In this document: in pieces, positions 1 through 15,083 of the stretch | Layout of the letters: the number at the start of each line of letters is the position of its first letter | Numbering within the stretch: the stretch's first letter is position 1 | Assembly: GCF_900107605.1 (NCBI RefSeq) | Contig: NZ_FNQJ01000005.1 | Span: 1 to 64,000 of the forward strand | Length of the DNA: 64,000 bases | Source: Acidovorax soli | Lineage (GTDB): Bacteria; Pseudomonadota; Gammaproteobacteria; Burkholderiales; Burkholderiaceae_C | Direction: 5' to 3' | The notes under the pieces: model-generated | The model's input: the letters and a program-made list of their open reading frames with translations, nothing else | Told to the model about the DNA's origin: nothing | The model's database searches: none | Made by a program: the position numbers and the translations under genes

Positions 1-123
<123 letters not shown>

Positions 124-134
124 AGCGTGTTCAT

Positions 135-210
135 AGGGGTATAGCTCAATTGGCAGAGCGTCGGTCTCCAAAACCGAAGGTTGTAGGTTCGATTCCTACT
201 GCCCCTGCCA
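135..210 (+). tRNA. trnW: tRNA-Trp (anticodon CCA)
   Basis: The 76-nt cloverleaf has a 7-bp acceptor stem (AGGGGTA with TGCCCCT), an anticodon stem TCGGT/ACCGA around loop CTCCAAA (anticodon CCA), a T-arm with GGTTCGATTCC, discriminator G and an encoded CCA end. It starts 12 nt after the tuf stop codon, so it is probably processed from the tuf transcript. The tuf, tRNA-Trp, secE, nusG order is widespread in Proteobacteria. Confidence 0.97.
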
Positions 211-229
211 CTTGAATGTGGTCAAAAAC

Positions 230-253
230 AAGCCCGCCAGCATTGGCGGGCTT
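230..253 (+). terminator. Hairpin between tRNA-Trp and secE
   Basis: A perfect 10-bp stem (AAGCCCGCCA with TGGCGGGCTT) closes a 4-nt loop. The following bases are CGGTGTCTT, without a U-run, so this may be a partial attenuator or a processing and stability element rather than a full intrinsic terminator. It separates the tuf-tRNA transcript from secE-nusG. Confidence 0.55.
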
Positions 254-298
254 CGGTGTCTTGGGCGATACCGAAAATTGAAGCAGGAAAATTAAGAC

Positions 299-685
299 AT
301 GGCCACTACACAAGTTGAAACTGTCAATACGGGGGCGGACAAGGCCAAGCTCGCTGCAGTCGTGGCGTTGGTGATTGCCTCTGTGGCGGGTTTCTATTTG
401 CTGGGCAAACAGGGGCCGATCGTGCAATGGGCTGCATTGCTGCTGGGCCTCGTTGTTGCAGCGGCTGTCTTTCTGGTTTCCGAACCAGGACGTCAGTTTG
501 TTGCCTTCGCACGAGATGCTTGGCGTGAAGTCAAAAAGGTGGTCTGGCCGACGCGCAAGGAAACACTGCAGATGACTGCTTACGTGTTTGCTTTTGTCGT
601 CATCATGGCATTGTTCTTGTGGTTTACCGACAAAACCCTTGAGTGGGTTTTGTATGACCTGATTTTGGGCTGGAGGAAGTCATGA
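299..685 (+). CDS. secE: Preprotein translocase subunit SecE
   Basis: SecE is the small essential subunit that clamps the SecY channel of the general secretion translocon in the inner membrane. The 128-aa product has the proteobacterial three-helix form: hydrophobic segments near residues 18-38, 43-62 and 92-112. The conserved amphipathic stretch with [13 protein letters not shown] lies just before the last helix; this motif is diagnostic of SecE. The ATG is preceded by AGGAAAAT. The stop codon overlaps the nusG start (ATGA), so the two are translationally coupled. Confidence 0.97.
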   Translation: MATTQVETVNTGADKAKLAAVVALVIASVAGFYLLGKQGPIVQWAALLLGLVVAAAVFLVSEPGRQFVAFARDAWREVKKVVWPTRKETLQMTAYVFAFVVIMALFLWFTDKTLEWVLYDLILGWRKS

Positions 686-1272
686 CAAGCGTTGTGGATT
701 TGGCTGGGGCCGATGCCTCTGGTGCTGCGTCTTCCAATCCTGATCTGCGGTGGTACATCGTCCATGCCTATTCGGGGATGGAAAAAGCGGTCGAGCGCAA
801 CATTCTTGAGCGCATTGCGCGCTCCGGCATGGAGGGCAAGTTTGGCCGCATTCTGGTTCCCACTGAAGAAGTGGTTGAGATGAAGAACGGTCAGCGCAAA
901 ACGACAGAGCGCCGGTTGTTTCCTGGTTATGTGTTCGTCGAGATGGTCATGGATGACGATACCTGGCACCTGGTCAAACACACCAACAAGGTCACCGGAT
1001 TCGTGGGTGGGGCGAAGAATCGCCCTGCGCCCATCTCGGAAGAAGAGGTGCAGAAGATCGTCAGCCAGATGCAGGAGGGCACCGAAAAGCCTCGGCACAA
1101 GGTTGAGTTCATGGTGGGTGAGCTGGTTCGTGTCAAGGAAGGTCCTTTCACGGATTTCAATGGATCGGTGGAAGATGTGAATTACGAAAAGAGCCGTGTG
1201 CGCGTTTCCGTGATGATCTTCGGTCGCTCCACCCCTGTGGAACTGGAATTTGGGCAGGTCGAAAAAACCTGA
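682..1272 (+). CDS. nusG: Transcription termination/antitermination protein NusG
   Basis: NusG binds RNA polymerase, raises processivity and links it to Rho or to ribosomal protein S10. The 196-aa protein has the N-terminal NGN domain ([16 protein letters not shown] near residue 24, [10 protein letters not shown] near 78) and a C-terminal KOW domain ([19 protein letters not shown]). An N-terminal extension of about 20 residues precedes the NGN core. A strong GGAGGAAG site lies 3 nt before the ATG. The gene overlaps secE by 4 nt and leads into the ribosomal protein genes after 122 nt. Confidence 0.97.
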   Translation: MTSVVDLAGADASGAASSNPDLRWYIVHAYSGMEKAVERNILERIARSGMEGKFGRILVPTEEVVEMKNGQRKTTERRLFPGYVFVEMVMDDDTWHLVKHTNKVTGFVGGAKNRPAPISEEEVQKIVSQMQEGTEKPRHKVEFMVGELVRVKEGPFTDFNGSVEDVNYEKSRVRVSVMIFGRSTPVELEFGQVEKT

Positions 1273-1394
1273 TCCATGGAGTTTTGGGCATCACACTTTT
1301 CGACTCGGTGTGAATGCATTTGGTGAGTCGTTAACCCCGGGGAGCCTTGTCTTGCCTCAGCAAGTCAGGCGTTATCACCCGCAAGGAGTAAAGC

Positions 1395-1826
1395 ATGGCG
1401 AAGAAAATCGTCGGTTTTATCAAGCTGCAAGTGCCAGCTGGTAAGGCCAATCCATCCCCACCCATTGGTCCTGCGCTCGGTCAGCGCGGCCTCAACATCA
1501 TGGAGTTCTGCAAGGCATTCAATGCGCAGACCCAAGGTGTCGAGCCTGGTCTGCCTCTGCCTGTGGTCATCACGGCTTTTGCAGACAAGAGCTTCACCTT
1601 CATCATCAAGACGCCGCCTGCGACGGTTTTGATCAAGAAGGCGATCAAGCTGGAAAAAGGTTCGCCAAACGCCCTGAGCACCAAGGTCGGCAAGATCACT
1701 CGCGCACAGCTCGAAGAAATTGCCAAGACCAAGTTGAAGGACATGAATGCTGCCAATGTGGACGCTGCAGTTCGCACGCTGGCTGGCTCTGCGCGCTCCA
1801 TGGGCGTGACGGTGGAGGGTTTGTAA
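1395..1826 (+). CDS. rplK: 50S ribosomal protein L11
   Basis: L11 forms the GTPase-associated centre of the 50S subunit with 23S rRNA helices 43-44 and is needed for RelA activation. The 143-aa length is the family standard. The N-terminal domain ([25 protein letters not shown]) and C-terminal rRNA-binding domain ([24 protein letters not shown]) are both typical. An AAGGAG site lies upstream of the ATG. The stop codon directly abuts the rplA start, so the pair is translationally coupled. In E. coli, L1 represses this pair by binding the rplK leader; the 122-nt leader here could hold such a site, but I did not resolve it. Confidence 0.98.
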   Translation: MAKKIVGFIKLQVPAGKANPSPPIGPALGQRGLNIMEFCKAFNAQTQGVEPGLPLPVVITAFADKSFTFIIKTPPATVLIKKAIKLEKGSPNALSTKVGKITRAQLEEIAKTKLKDMNAANVDAAVRTLAGSARSMGVTVEGL

Positions 1827-2522
1827 ATGGCCAAGCTGACAAAGAAACAAAAGGCCCTGCAGGGCAAAGTGGACAGCACCAAGCTCTACGCTTTTGCAGA
1901 AGCCATCGCCATCGTCAAGGATGCGGCAACTGCCAAGTTCGACGAGTCGATTGATGTGGCCGTGCAATTGGGCATTGACGCAAAGAAGTCCGATCAGGTT
2001 GTGCGTGGCGCTGTAGTGCTGCCTAACGGCACCGGCAAAACCACTCGCGTGGCCGTGTTTGCCCAAGGTGCCAAGGCAGAGGAAGCCAAGGCCGCTGGCG
2101 CCGACGTGGTCGGCATGGACGACCTGGCCGCCATGGTAAAGGCTGGAGACATGCCTTTCGACGTGGTGATCGCTGCCCCTGACGCCATGCGCGTTGTGGG
2201 TACTTTGGGGCAGATCCTGGGTCCCCGTGGCCTGATGCCTAATCCCAAGGTGGGCACGGTGACACCGGATGTCGCCACGGCGGTCAAGAATGCGAAGGCT
2301 GGCCAGGTGCAATTCCGCGTCGACAAGGCTGGAATCGTGCATGGCACGATTGGTCGTCGCTCGTTCGACAACGACAAGCTGCAGGGCAACCTGGCTGCAC
2401 TGATCGATGCGTTGAACAAGGCCAAGCCTGCTTCGAGCAAGGGCCTGTATCTGCGCAAGGTTGCTGTTTCGTCGACGATGGGCCTGGGCGTCCGCGTGGA
2501 TACCCAGTCCATCGCAGCGTAA
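1827..2522 (+). CDS. rplA: 50S ribosomal protein L1
   Basis: L1 builds the mobile L1 stalk near the ribosomal E site, and in E. coli it represses translation of its own operon. The 231-aa product has the usual two-domain form, with the signature [16 protein letters not shown] near residues 131-146 and [14 protein letters not shown] near 59-72. The ATG follows the rplK stop codon with no gap. After this gene there is a 233-nt leader before rplJ. Confidence 0.98.
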   Translation: MAKLTKKQKALQGKVDSTKLYAFAEAIAIVKDAATAKFDESIDVAVQLGIDAKKSDQVVRGAVVLPNGTGKTTRVAVFAQGAKAEEAKAAGADVVGMDDLAAMVKAGDMPFDVVIAAPDAMRVVGTLGQILGPRGLMPNPKVGTVTPDVATAVKNAKAGQVQFRVDKAGIVHGTIGRRSFDNDKLQGNLAALIDALNKAKPASSKGLYLRKVAVSSTMGLGVRVDTQSIAA

Positions 2523-2755
2523 TTGCAAAAAAATCTTCAGGCCCGTCAGAAGGCCTGATGTGGTGGGCTGAAAGCGCTCTGGTGTTTTCAGGCCATCCAA
2601 GACCGTTGGTGTGCAGGATATTCGCACTTAAACCCCTGGGGGCCAACGCAGATGGCGATCCCGCTGCAGATGGAATGTTTTCCTGAACACAGTTGGTCGC
2701 TGCAACAAGAGCGCGCATGAGGCCTGTGCCGATTGCGCATTTTAAGGAGTAGACC
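2523..2755 (+). promoter_or_regulatory. rplJ leader (candidate L10 autoregulation site)
   Basis: This 233-nt gap between rplA and rplJ contains several complementary stretches, for example CAGGCC/GGCCTG near 2540-2560, and ends in AAGGAG at 2744-2749 six nt before the TTG start. In many bacteria the L10 leader binds the L10(L12)4 complex and shuts off rplJL translation. The length, position and GACCGTTGGTGTGCAGGA block near 2600 fit that role. The fold was not computed; a covariance search against the L10 leader family would decide. Confidence 0.5.
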
Positions 2756-3280
2756 TTGAGTCTTAATCGCAGTGAGAAAGAAGCGGTCATCAGTGAAGTG
2801 ACCAGCCTCGCCGCAAAAGCTCAAACGCTTGTGATCGCGGAATACCGTGGCATCACGGTCGCCGACATGACCAAACTGCGTGTTGATGCCCGCAGCAAGG
2901 GCGTGACCCTGAGTGTTCTGAAGAACACCCTGGCTCGCCGTGCTGTGGCTGGCAGCGCATTTGACGTGGTGGCAGACCAGATGACCGGTCCGCTGATCTA
3001 TGGCTTCTCCGAAGACGCTGTGGCCGCCGCCAAGGTGGTGGCCGATTTCGCGAAAACCAACGACAAGTTGGTGATTCGCGGTGGCGCTTTCGGTGGCAAA
3101 GCCCTGGATGTCAACGGCGTTAAGCAACTGGCCAACATTCCCTCCAAGGAAGTTCTGTTGGCCCAGATTTGTGGCTTGCTTATGTCCCCCATGTCGCGTA
3201 CGGCCGTTGTGCTGGGCGCACTGGCGGCGAAAAAAGGCGAAGGCGCTGCCGCACCGGCCGCCGAACCTGTCGCGGCTTGA
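2756..3280 (+). CDS. rplJ: 50S ribosomal protein L10
   Basis: L10 anchors the L7/L12 dimers to the 50S stalk. The 174-aa sequence starts [12 protein letters not shown] and carries the conserved [17 protein letters not shown] and [12 protein letters not shown] segments. The C-terminal helix that docks L7/L12 dimers is followed by an Ala/Glu-rich tail. The start codon is TTG at 2756, chosen because AAGGAG lies 6 nt upstream and homologues begin at the same residue. A weak start fits a gene under translational feedback. rplL follows after 40 nt. Confidence 0.96.
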   Translation: MSLNRSEKEAVISEVTSLAAKAQTLVIAEYRGITVADMTKLRVDARSKGVTLSVLKNTLARRAVAGSAFDVVADQMTGPLIYGFSEDAVAAAKVVADFAKTNDKLVIRGGAFGGKALDVNGVKQLANIPSKEVLLAQICGLLMSPMSRTAVVLGALAAKKGEGAAAPAAEPVAA

Positions 3281-3320
3281 TGGCCGGGCAGTTAACCAAC
3301 AAAATTGTTAGGAAATCAAA

Positions 3321-3698
<378 letters not shown>

Positions 3699-3714
3699 TT
3701 CGATCTTGCTCAAG

Positions 3715-3860
3715 GGCTGGAGTGTTCCTCAGAGGGCCTCCAGCCTTTGGTGCTTCAGAAAGCACCCGAAAGCGACCTCCTGAAAAGGGGCTTTCGAGTG
3801 TCTTCTGACAACCCCGACAGCAGAAGACGCCTTGGTTCGGGTGATGTGCAATGCATCACC
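3715..3860 (+). promoter_or_regulatory. rplL-rpoB intergenic attenuator/processing region
   Basis: The 266-nt gap between rplL and rpoB holds four stem-loops. They are GGCTGGAG/CTCCAGCC (3715-3722 with 3738-3745, followed by TTT), CGAAAGC/GCTTTCG (3767-3773 with 3790-3796), GTCTTCTG/CAGAAGAC (3800-3807 with 3821-3828) and GGTGATG/CATCACC (3840-3846 with 3854-3860). In E. coli the same interval carries a partial terminator and an RNase III site that lower rpoBC relative to rplJL. The first hairpin is the best attenuator candidate; the role here is inferred from position. Confidence 0.6.
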
Positions 3861-3964
3861 GTCCGCCATGGTTGGTAGTGGCCAACCGCCAAGCCCGTGA
3901 GGACACATCTCCTTGCGGGTCAGTCGTCGAAGACCCAGGACTCATGTCTTTGCCCGGAGATCTC

Positions 3965-8077
<4,113 letters not shown>

Positions 8078-8144
8078 AGCCTTGCGGGATAGACCGGCGC
8101 GCCGCGCCGCTCTGTCCTCAACAGATTAAAAAGGAAAGAGTCAC

Positions 8145-11100
8145 ATGAAATCGCTACTCGACCTGTTCAAGCAATTCACGCCGGACGAGCATTTCGATGC
8201 CATCCGCATCGGCATGGCTTCGCCCGAAAAGATCCGTTCGTGGTCTTTCGGCGAAGTGAAGAAGCCCGAAACCATCAACTACCGCACGTTCAAGCCCGAG
8301 CGCGACGGCCTGTTCTGTGCCAAGATTTTTGGTCCCATCAAGGACTACGAATGCCTGTGCGGCAAGTACAAGCGCCTCAAGCACCGCGGCGTGATCTGCG
8401 AGAAGTGCGGCGTTGAAGTCACCCAGACCAAGGTGCGCCGCGAGCGCATGGGTCACATCGACCTCGCCGCGCCCTGCGCCCACATCTGGTTCCTGAAGTC
8501 GCTGCCATCGCGTCTGGGCCTGGTTCTCGACATGACGCTGCGCGACATCGAACGCGTGCTGTACTTCGAAGCCTATGTGGTGACCGACCCCGGCATGACC
8601 CCGCTGAAGAAGTTCAGCATCATGTCCGAGGACGACTACGACGCCAAGCGCAAGGAATACGGTGACGAGTTCATCGCCAAGATGGGCGCAGAAGGCATCA
8701 AGGACCTGCTCGAATCCATCGACATCGACCTGTCGATCGAGAAGCTGCGTGGCGACCTGACCGGCTCTGAAGTCAAGGTCAAGAAGAACGCCAAGCGCCT
8801 GAAGGTGCTGGAAGCCTTCAAGAAGTCCGGCATCAAGCCCGAGTGGATGGTGCTGGAAGTGCTGCCCGTGCTGCCCCCGGACCTGCGTCCGCTGGTGCCG
8901 CTGGACGGCGGCCGCTTCGCCACGTCCGACCTGAACGACCTGTACCGCCGCGTCATCAACCGCAACTCGCGTCTGCGCCGCCTGCTGGAGCTGAAGGCCC
9001 CAGAAATCATCGCGCGCAACGAAAAGCGCATGCTGCAGGAAGCTGTCGACTCGCTGCTGGACAACGGCCGCCGTGGCAAGGCCATGACGGGCGCCAACAA
9101 GCGTGCCCTGAAGTCGCTGGCCGACATGATCAAGGGCAAGTCGGGTCGTTTCCGCCAGAACTTGCTGGGCAAGCGCGTGGACTACTCCGGTCGTTCCGTG
9201 ATCACCGTAGGCCCAACGCTCAAGCTGCACCAGTGCGGTCTGCCCAAGCTGATGGCGCTGGAGCTGTTCAAGCCCTTCATCTTCTCGCGCCTCGAAGCCA
9301 TGGGCATCGCGACGACGATCAAGGCCGCCAAGAAGGAAGTCGAATCCGGCACCCCCGTGGTGTGGGACATCCTGGAAGAGGTCATCAAAGAGCACCCCGT
9401 GATGCTGAACCGTGCGCCTACGCTGCACCGTCTGGGCATCCAGGCCTTCGAGCCCATCCTGATCGAAGGCAAGGCCATCCAGCTGCACCCCCTCGTTTGC
9501 GCGGCCTTCAACGCCGACTTCGACGGTGACCAGATGGCTGTCCACGTGCCGCTGTCGGTGGAAGCGCAGATGGAAGCCCGCACGCTGATGCTGGCCTCCA
9601 ACAACGTGCTGTTCCCCGCCTCGGGCGAACCCTCCATCGTGCCTTCGCAGGACGTGGTGCTGGGCCTGTACTACGCCACCCGTGATCGCATCAACGGCAA
9701 GGGCGAAGGCCTGGTGTTCGCCGACACCGGTGAAGTGCAGCGTGCCCTGGACGCTGGCCAGGTCGAGCTGGCCGCCAAGATCACGGTGCGCATGACCGAG
9801 TGGACCAAGAACAAGGAAACCGGCGAGTTCGTGCCTTCCACCTCGCTGGTGGAAACCACCGTGGGCCGCGCACTGCTGTCCGAGATCCTGCCCAAGGGCC
9901 TGCCGTTCTCCAACATGAACAAGGCGCTCAAGAAGAAGGAAATCTCGCGCCTGATCAACGTGTCCTTCCGCAAGTGCGGCCTGAAGGAGACGGTGGTGTT
10001 CGCCGACAAGCTGCTGCAAAACGGCTTCCGCTTGGCCACGCGCGCCGGTATCTCGATCGCCATCGACGACATGCTGGTGCCGCCGCAAAAGGCCGGCATC
10101 ATCGAGCGCTCCGAGAAGGAAGTCAAAGAGATCGAGCAGCAGTACGTGTCCGGTCTGGTGACGTCTGGCGAGCGCTACAACAAGGTGGTGGACATCTGGG
10201 GCAAGGCCGGCGACGAAGTGTCCAAGGTGATGATGGCCCAGCTGTCCAAGCAGAAGGTCATGGACCGCCACGGCAAGGAAGTGGACCAGGAGTCGTTCAA
10301 CTCCATCTACATGATGGCCGACTCCGGCGCCCGCGGCTCCGCCGCCCAGATCCGCCAGGTGGCCGGTATGCGGGGTCTGATGGCCAAGCCAGACGGCTCG
10401 ATCATCGAGACACCCATTACCGCGAACTTCCGCGAAGGTCTGAACGTGCTGGAGTACTTCATCTCCACCCACGGTGCCCGCAAGGGTCTGGCCGACACGG
10501 CGCTGAAGACCGCCAACTCGGGTTACCTCACCCGCCGTCTGGTGGACGTGACGCAGGACCTGGTCGTGACCGAAGAGGATTGCGGTACGGCCAATGGTTC
10601 GCTGATGCGCGCCATCGTCGAAGGCGGTGAAGTGATCGAATCGCTGCGCGAACGTATCCTGGGCCGCACGGCGGCCGAAGACGTGCTGCACCCTGAAACG
10701 CGTGCCGTGCTGGTGCCTGCCGGCGTGATGCTGGAAGAAGACCTCATCGAGGAAATCGAAGCCGCTGGCGTGGATGAAGTCAAGGTGCGCACCGCCCTGA
10801 CCTGCGAAACCCGCTACGGCCTGTGCGCCAAGTGCTACGGTCGCGACCTGGGCCGCGGCGGCCTGATCAACCTCGGCGAAGCCGTGGGTGTGATCGCTGC
10901 CCAGTCCATCGGCGAACCCGGCACGCAGCTGACCATGCGCACCTTCCACATCGGTGGTGCCGCTTCGCGCGCAGCCATCGCGTCGAGCGTGGAAGCCAAG
11001 TCCAACGGCGTGATCGGCTTCAATGCCACGATGCGCTACGTGAGCAACACCAAGGGCGAGCTGGTGGTGATTGCGCGTTCGGGTGAAATCGTCATCCAGG

Positions 11101-12371
11101 ACGAGCATGGCCGCGAGCGCGAGCGCCACAAGGTGCCCTACGGCGCCACGCTGACGGTGAAGGCAGACCAGACCATCAAGGCTGGCACCATCCTCGCCAA
11201 CTGGGATCCGCTGACGCGCCCCATCATCACCGAGTTTGCTGGCCAGGTGAAGTTCGAGAACGTCGAGGAAGGCCTCACGGTGGCCAAGCAGGTCGACGAA
11301 GTGACCGGTCTGTCCACGCTGGTGGTGATCGATCCGAAGCGCCGTGGTGCCGCCAAGGTCGTGCGTCCGCAGGTGAAGCTGATCGATGCCCAGGGCAACG
11401 AAGTGAAGATCCCTGGCACCGACCACTCGGTGACCATCGGCTTCCAGGTCGGCGCCCTGATCCAGGTGCGTGACGGCCAGGACGTGGGCCCCGGCGAAGT
11501 GCTGGCGCGTATTCCGGTCGAAGGCCAGAAGACCCGCGACATTACCGGCGGTCTGCCCCGTGTGGCGGAGCTGTTCGAAGCCCGCACGCCCAAGGACAAG
11601 GGCACGCTGGCCGAAATGACCGGTACCGTGTCGTTCGGCAAGGAAACCAAGGGCAAGGTCCGCCTGCAGATCACCGACCCCGAAGGCCGCGTGTTCGAGG
11701 AACTCGTGCCCAAGGAAAAGAACATCCTGGTGCACGAAGGCCAGGTGGTCAACAAGGGCGAGTCCATCGTGGACGGCCCGGCCGATCCGCAGGACATCCT
11801 GCGCCTGCTGGGCATCGAAGAGCTCTCGCGCTACATCGTTGATGAAGTGCAGGACGTGTACCGCTTGCAGGGTGTGAAGATCAACGACAAGCACATCGAG
11901 GTGATCGTTCGCCAGATGCTGCGCCGCGTCGTGGTCGAGAACATCGGCGAGTCCAGCTACATTGGCGGCGAGCAGGTCGAGCGCTCCGAGATCCTCAACA
12001 CCAACGATGCGCTGCAGGCAGCGGGCAAGATTCCCGCGACCTACAGCAACCTGCTCCTGGGTATCACGAAGGCCTCGCTGTCGACCGATTCGTTCATCTC
12101 GGCCGCTTCCTTCCAGGAAACCACCCGCGTGCTCACCGAGGCTGCCATCATGGGCAAGCGCGACGAGCTGCGTGGCCTGAAGGAAAACGTGATCGTGGGT
12201 CGCCTGATTCCTGCCGGTACCGGTATGGCCTACCACCAGGCGCGCAAGGCCAAGGACGCCATGGACGACGCCGAGCGCCGCGCCATTGCCGAAGCGGAAG
12301 CCGCCGAAATGGAGGCTTCGGCAGAAACCTCCGTGACAGAAGGTGCCGCTCCTGACGCGGCTGCCGACTAA
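8145..12371 (+). CDS. rpoC: DNA-directed RNA polymerase subunit beta'
   Basis: RpoC carries the catalytic magnesium. The 1408-aa product has the N-terminal zinc site (C70, C72, C85, C88 in [14 protein letters not shown] and CEKCG), the catalytic NADFDGD loop at residues 456-462, the bridge-helix and trigger-loop region ([31 protein letters not shown]) and a second zinc site ([13 protein letters not shown]). The start follows AAAGGAAAGAG. It lies 67 nt after rpoB and is followed by a strong terminator, so it closes the operon. The last 40 residues are Ala/Glu-rich. Confidence 0.98.
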   Translation: MKSLLDLFKQFTPDEHFDAIRIGMASPEKIRSWSFGEVKKPETINYRTFKPERDGLFCAKIFGPIKDYECLCGKYKRLKHRGVICEKCGVEVTQTKVRRERMGHIDLAAPCAHIWFLKSLPSRLGLVLDMTLRDIERVLYFEAYVVTDPGMTPLKKFSIMSEDDYDAKRKEYGDEFIAKMGAEGIKDLLESIDIDLSIEKLRGDLTGSEVKVKKNAKRLKVLEAFKKSGIKPEWMVLEVLPVLPPDLRPLVPLDGGRFATSDLNDLYRRVINRNSRLRRLLELKAPEIIARNEKRMLQEAVDSLLDNGRRGKAMTGANKRALKSLADMIKGKSGRFRQNLLGKRVDYSGRSVITVGPTLKLHQCGLPKLMALELFKPFIFSRLEAMGIATTIKAAKKEVESGTPVVWDILEEVIKEHPVMLNRAPTLHRLGIQAFEPILIEGKAIQLHPLVCAAFNADFDGDQMAVHVPLSVEAQMEARTLMLASNNVLFPASGEPSIVPSQDVVLGLYYATRDRINGKGEGLVFADTGEVQRALDAGQVELAAKITVRMTEWTKNKETGEFVPSTSLVETTVGRALLSEILPKGLPFSNMNKALKKKEISRLINVSFRKCGLKETVVFADKLLQNGFRLATRAGISIAIDDMLVPPQKAGIIERSEKEVKEIEQQYVSGLVTSGERYNKVVDIWGKAGDEVSKVMMAQLSKQKVMDRHGKEVDQESFNSIYMMADSGARGSAAQIRQVAGMRGLMAKPDGSIIETPITANFREGLNVLEYFISTHGARKGLADTALKTANSGYLTRRLVDVTQDLVVTEEDCGTANGSLMRAIVEGGEVIESLRERILGRTAAEDVLHPETRAVLVPAGVMLEEDLIEEIEAAGVDEVKVRTALTCETRYGLCAKCYGRDLGRGGLINLGEAVGVIAAQSIGEPGTQLTMRTFHIGGAASRAAIASSVEAKSNGVIGFNATMRYVSNTKGELVVIARSGEIVIQDEHGRERERHKVPYGATLTVKADQTIKAGTILANWDPLTRPIITEFAGQVKFENVEEGLTVAKQVDEVTGLSTLVVIDPKRRGAAKVVRPQVKLIDAQGNEVKIPGTDHSVTIGFQVGALIQVRDGQDVGPGEVLARIPVEGQKTRDITGGLPRVAELFEARTPKDKGTLAEMTGTVSFGKETKGKVRLQITDPEGRVFEELVPKEKNILVHEGQVVNKGESIVDGPADPQDILRLLGIEELSRYIVDEVQDVYRLQGVKINDKHIEVIVRQMLRRVVVENIGESSYIGGEQVERSEILNTNDALQAAGKIPATYSNLLLGITKASLSTDSFISAASFQETTRVLTEAAIMGKRDELRGLKENVIVGRLIPAGTGMAYHQARKAKDAMDDAERRAIAEAEAAEMEASAETSVTEGAAPDAAAD

Positions 12372-12392
12372 GCCCCCGGGCCGTCACTGATG

Positions 12393-12432
12393 CGCTCCCG
12401 CCCTGTCTCCTGACGGGCCGGGAGCGTTTTTT
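12393..12432 (+). terminator. Intrinsic terminator of the rpoBC operon
   Basis: An 8-bp stem CGCTCCCG/CGGGAGCG is extended by CCC/GGG with one bulged C, and is followed directly by six T residues (12427-12432). It starts 21 nt after the rpoC stop codon. This is a textbook Rho-independent terminator. Confidence 0.93.
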
Positions 12433-12485
12433 CTGGAACTCTCACGGACCGGGCCGCATGCTGCATGCGGTGCCGGTGTTAGCGC

Positions 12486-13043
12486 ATGTGGTCATCGCCG
12501 CTCAGCTGGATAGTCATTGCGATCGCTCTTTTCTGGGCCGTTGGCGCATACAACCGCCTCGTGCGTCTGCGCTCGGCGGTGGTGCAGGCCTTTGGCAGTC
12601 TGGATGCCCATCTGGTCCGATGGCTTGCCATGGTGGGGGAGTTCGACGCCGCTCAGGTCACCGCCGGGGCCCTGGACCGCGAGGCGCACAGCACCCTGCA
12701 AGGGGCCTCCACACAATTGACAGTCTCTTTGGCCGTGGCGCGGGCGCGACCGTTGCAGGGGGAGCCCGTGGCGGCGCTGTCTGCCGCGTGCGCGGTGCTG
12801 GATGCAGTGTGGCTGAATCTGCAGCCTGGCGCTGATGCCGAAGATGCCCGCCGCAAGGTGGCGCATTGGCGTGCCCGGTGGGACGAATTGCGCAAGCCTA
12901 ACGAACAGGCGGCACAGATCTTCAATGATGCGGTGCTCCATTACAACGCCGCACTCGGGCAGTTTCCTGCATTGATGCTGGCCTGGGCCTTCGGGTTCAC
13001 TCCAGCGCGCGTACTGTCCATTGCGCCAGAAAGCCATTCATGA
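12486..13043 (+). CDS. LemA-like membrane-anchored protein
   Basis: The 185-aa product has one N-terminal membrane helix (about residues 4-20), then a mostly helical body. The start (AYNRLVRLRSAVVQAFGSLDAHLVR) and the end (FNDAVLHYNAALGQFPALMLAWAFGF) are recognisable as the LemA family, whose members carry YN..V..LR near the N-terminus and YN..v..FP..l.A..fGf near the C-terminus. The middle has lost the usual LIPNLV-type motif, so this is a divergent member. Function is unknown. It overlaps rsmB by 4 nt (ATGA) and probably forms an operon with it. No clear Shine-Dalgarno site is seen. Confidence 0.7.
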   Translation: MWSSPLSWIVIAIALFWAVGAYNRLVRLRSAVVQAFGSLDAHLVRWLAMVGEFDAAQVTAGALDREAHSTLQGASTQLTVSLAVARARPLQGEPVAALSAACAVLDAVWLNLQPGADAEDARRKVAHWRARWDELRKPNEQAAQIFNDAVLHYNAALGQFPALMLAWAFGFTPARVLSIAPESHS

Positions 13044-14473
13044 CACCAGCTGGTTCACACCACCGACCCCGCACCGCGCTTGCGCCTGGAAGCCGCGATT
13101 CCTTGCCGCCACGGCGCAGCGCCGACCCCCATGGAGCGTCCGGGGTTGCGCTGTGGGAGCAACTCGCGGGCGTCGCCACGGCGTTGCAGGCCATTTGTGC
13201 CGGCCAATCGGGTACGGCGGCGATGGCCGCCGTGGATGCTGGCTTGCGGCCGGGGGTGCAGGCGCTGCTTTTTCAGGTGTTGCGCACGCTGGGCCGGGCA
13301 CAGGCACTGCGGCGTCAGCTGGTGTCCCGCACGCCGCCCCCCGCTGCCGATGCGTTGCTGTGCACGGCTTTGGCACTGTCGTGGCGGGCCGACGAGGCGC
13401 CTTACGAACCCTTCACCCTGGTCAACCAGACCGTGGAAGCGGCCAAACGCAGCATGGCCACCCGTGCGCAGGCCTCTTTCATCAATGCCTGCCTGCGCCG
13501 CTTTTTGCGGGAGCGCGAAGCCCTGGTCGCCGCGACCGATGCCGACCCTGTGGTCCGCTGGAACCACCCGCTGTGGTGGGTGAAGAAGCTGCAGAAAGAC
13601 CACCCGGCGCAATGGCAGCAGATCCTGCAGGCCAACAACGCCCAAGCGCCCATGGTCTTGCGGGTAAATGTGCGAAAAGGCACGGTAGCGCAATACCAGA
13701 AAGCGCTAGCTGCTATGAATATTGATTCAGCCGTGGTCGGTGAGCAGGGCCTGATCCTGCGCCAGCCCCTGCCGGTGGCGGAATTGCCGGGATTCGCCCA
13801 GGGGATGGTTTCGGTGCAGGATGCCGCTGCGCAGCAGGCAGCACCGTTGCTGCTGCAAGGGCTGGATCTCGCGCAGCCCTTGCGGGTGCTGGATGCCTGC
13901 GCCGCGCCGGGAGGCAAGACCGCCCACCTGCTGGAATACGCGGGCGCATCCAGTCCCATCCAGGTGACCGCGCTGGAGGTGGATGCCGTGCGCAGCACAC
14001 GCATCCACGAAACCCTGGATCGCCTGGGCCTGCGCGCGCAGGTGCTGGTGGCTGATGCGGCGCAGCCGCAGGACTGGTGGCGGCAGCACTGCGCCGGCGC
14101 CTTGTTCGATGCGATCTTGCTGGATGCTCCGTGCACGGCATCGGGCATCGTCCGCCGCCACCCGGATGTGCGCTGGCTGCGCCGCGAAACCGATATTGCC
14201 CAGCTGGCCGCCCAGCAGGCACGCCTGTTGGCGGCCCTGTGGCCGCTGGTGAAGCCGGGCGGGCGCCTGCTGTACTGCACCTGTTCGGTGTTCCGTGCCG
14301 AGGGCGATGCGCAGGTCCAAACGTTTCTTGCGCACAACACCGATGCCCGATTGCTGCCATCCCCAGGGCATTTAATTCCTGGCAATGGAAACAATCGCGG
14401 AGCAGTCCCGGACAATGCAACGGGTGAGCACGACGGATTTTTTTACGCACTGTTGCATAAAGCCCCCGGGTGA
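13040..14473 (+). CDS. rsmB: 16S rRNA (cytosine-967-C5)-methyltransferase RsmB
   Basis: RsmB methylates C967 of 16S rRNA with S-adenosylmethionine. The 477-aa protein has an N-terminal NusB-like domain (RPGVQALLFQVLRTLGRA, FTLVNQTVEAAKRS) and a C-terminal Rossmann methyltransferase. Motif I, ACAAPGGKT, starts at residue 286; motif IV is DAPCTASG, and YCTCSV holds the catalytic cysteine. A copy of the dispersed ATAGCTGCTAGCGCTT-type repeat (13700-13728) is translated inside the protein as KALAAMNIDS. The gene overlaps the LemA-like gene and is 7 nt before the DUF4390 gene, so all are probably co-transcribed through the sensor kinase. Confidence 0.95.
   Translation: MTPAGSHHRPRTALAPGSRDSLPPRRSADPHGASGVALWEQLAGVATALQAICAGQSGTAAMAAVDAGLRPGVQALLFQVLRTLGRAQALRRQLVSRTPPPAADALLCTALALSWRADEAPYEPFTLVNQTVEAAKRSMATRAQASFINACLRRFLREREALVAATDADPVVRWNHPLWWVKKLQKDHPAQWQQILQANNAQAPMVLRVNVRKGTVAQYQKALAAMNIDSAVVGEQGLILRQPLPVAELPGFAQGMVSVQDAAAQQAAPLLLQGLDLAQPLRVLDACAAPGGKTAHLLEYAGASSPIQVTALEVDAVRSTRIHETLDRLGLRAQVLVADAAQPQDWWRQHCAGALFDAILLDAPCTASGIVRRHPDVRWLRRETDIAQLAAQQARLLAALWPLVKPGGRLLYCTCSVFRAEGDAQVQTFLAHNTDARLLPSPGHLIPGNGNNRGAVPDNATGEHDGFFYALLHKAPG
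13700..13728 (+). repeat. Dispersed repeat core inside rsmB
   Basis: The sequence AAGCGCTAGCTGCTAT followed by GAATATTGATT resembles the reverse complement of the dispersed repeat seen best at 33529-33592 and 56008-56068. It stays in frame within rsmB, between the NusB-like and methyltransferase domains, where an insertion would be tolerated. Confidence 0.5.
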
Positions 14474-14480
14474 GCGCCGC

Positions 14481-15083
14481 ATGGTCCGCTCGATCGTCTG
14501 TTGGGTGCTGGCCTGGCTGTGCATGCTGGCCGGGCCGCTGCAGGTGCAGGCGCAATCGCATGCGAGCGAAGTGACCGATCTGCGCCTGGAGCGCGCGGAC
14601 GATGGCGTGTACCTCAGCGCCAGCTTGCAGTTGGCACTGCCCGAACTGGCCGAAGACGCCCTCTACAAGGGCATTCCCATTTTCTTTGTGGTCGAAGCCC
14701 AGGTGCTGCGGGAGCGCTGGTACTGGTCAGACCGCCAGGTGGCCACTGCCACCCGCCATCTGCGCCTGAACTATCAGCCCCTGACCCGGCGCTGGCGTCT
14801 GAGTACGTCGTCCGTGCCGTTTTCCCACACCGGGCTGGGGGTGGCGCTGGGACAGAATTTTGACGACCTGCGCGATGCCGTGTCGGCCATGCAGCGGATT
14901 TCGCGCTGGAAGATTGCGGAGGATGGTGAAATTGACGCAGATGCTGTGCACACCGTCAATTTCCGGTTTCGGCTGGACATGACGCAATTGCCACGTCCCC
15001 TCCAGATCGGGGCGGTGGGCAGCGCGGGCTGGAGCCTGGCGGTCGCCCGGAACCAGCGCCTGGCGCCGGAGATCACACGGTGA
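14481..15083 (+). CDS. DUF4390 family exported protein
   Basis: The 200-aa product begins with a clear signal peptide (MVRSIVCWVLAWLCMLAGPLQVQA, likely cleaved after AQA), so it is periplasmic or membrane-attached. The mature part (VTDLRLERADDGVYLSA, then an FFVVEAQVLRERWYW segment) matches the DUF4390 family. That family is typically encoded between rsmB and ntrY in betaproteobacteria, as here; its role is unknown. The ATG at 14481 is preferred over an upstream in-frame ATG because the signal peptide then starts at residue 1. The GTG of the sensor kinase overlaps its stop codon. Confidence 0.8.
   Translation: MVRSIVCWVLAWLCMLAGPLQVQAQSHASEVTDLRLERADDGVYLSASLQLALPELAEDALYKGIPIFFVVEAQVLRERWYWSDRQVATATRHLRLNYQPLTRRWRLSTSSVPFSHTGLGVALGQNFDDLRDAVSAMQRISRWKIAEDGEIDADAVHTVNFRFRLDMTQLPRPLQIGAVGSAGWSLAVARNQRLAPEITR

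Noticed and set aside
8154-12236. An open frame of 1360 codons on the minus strand opposite rpoC
   Set aside because: Same cause: biased third codon positions. The product has no recognisable domain, and rpoC is unambiguous.
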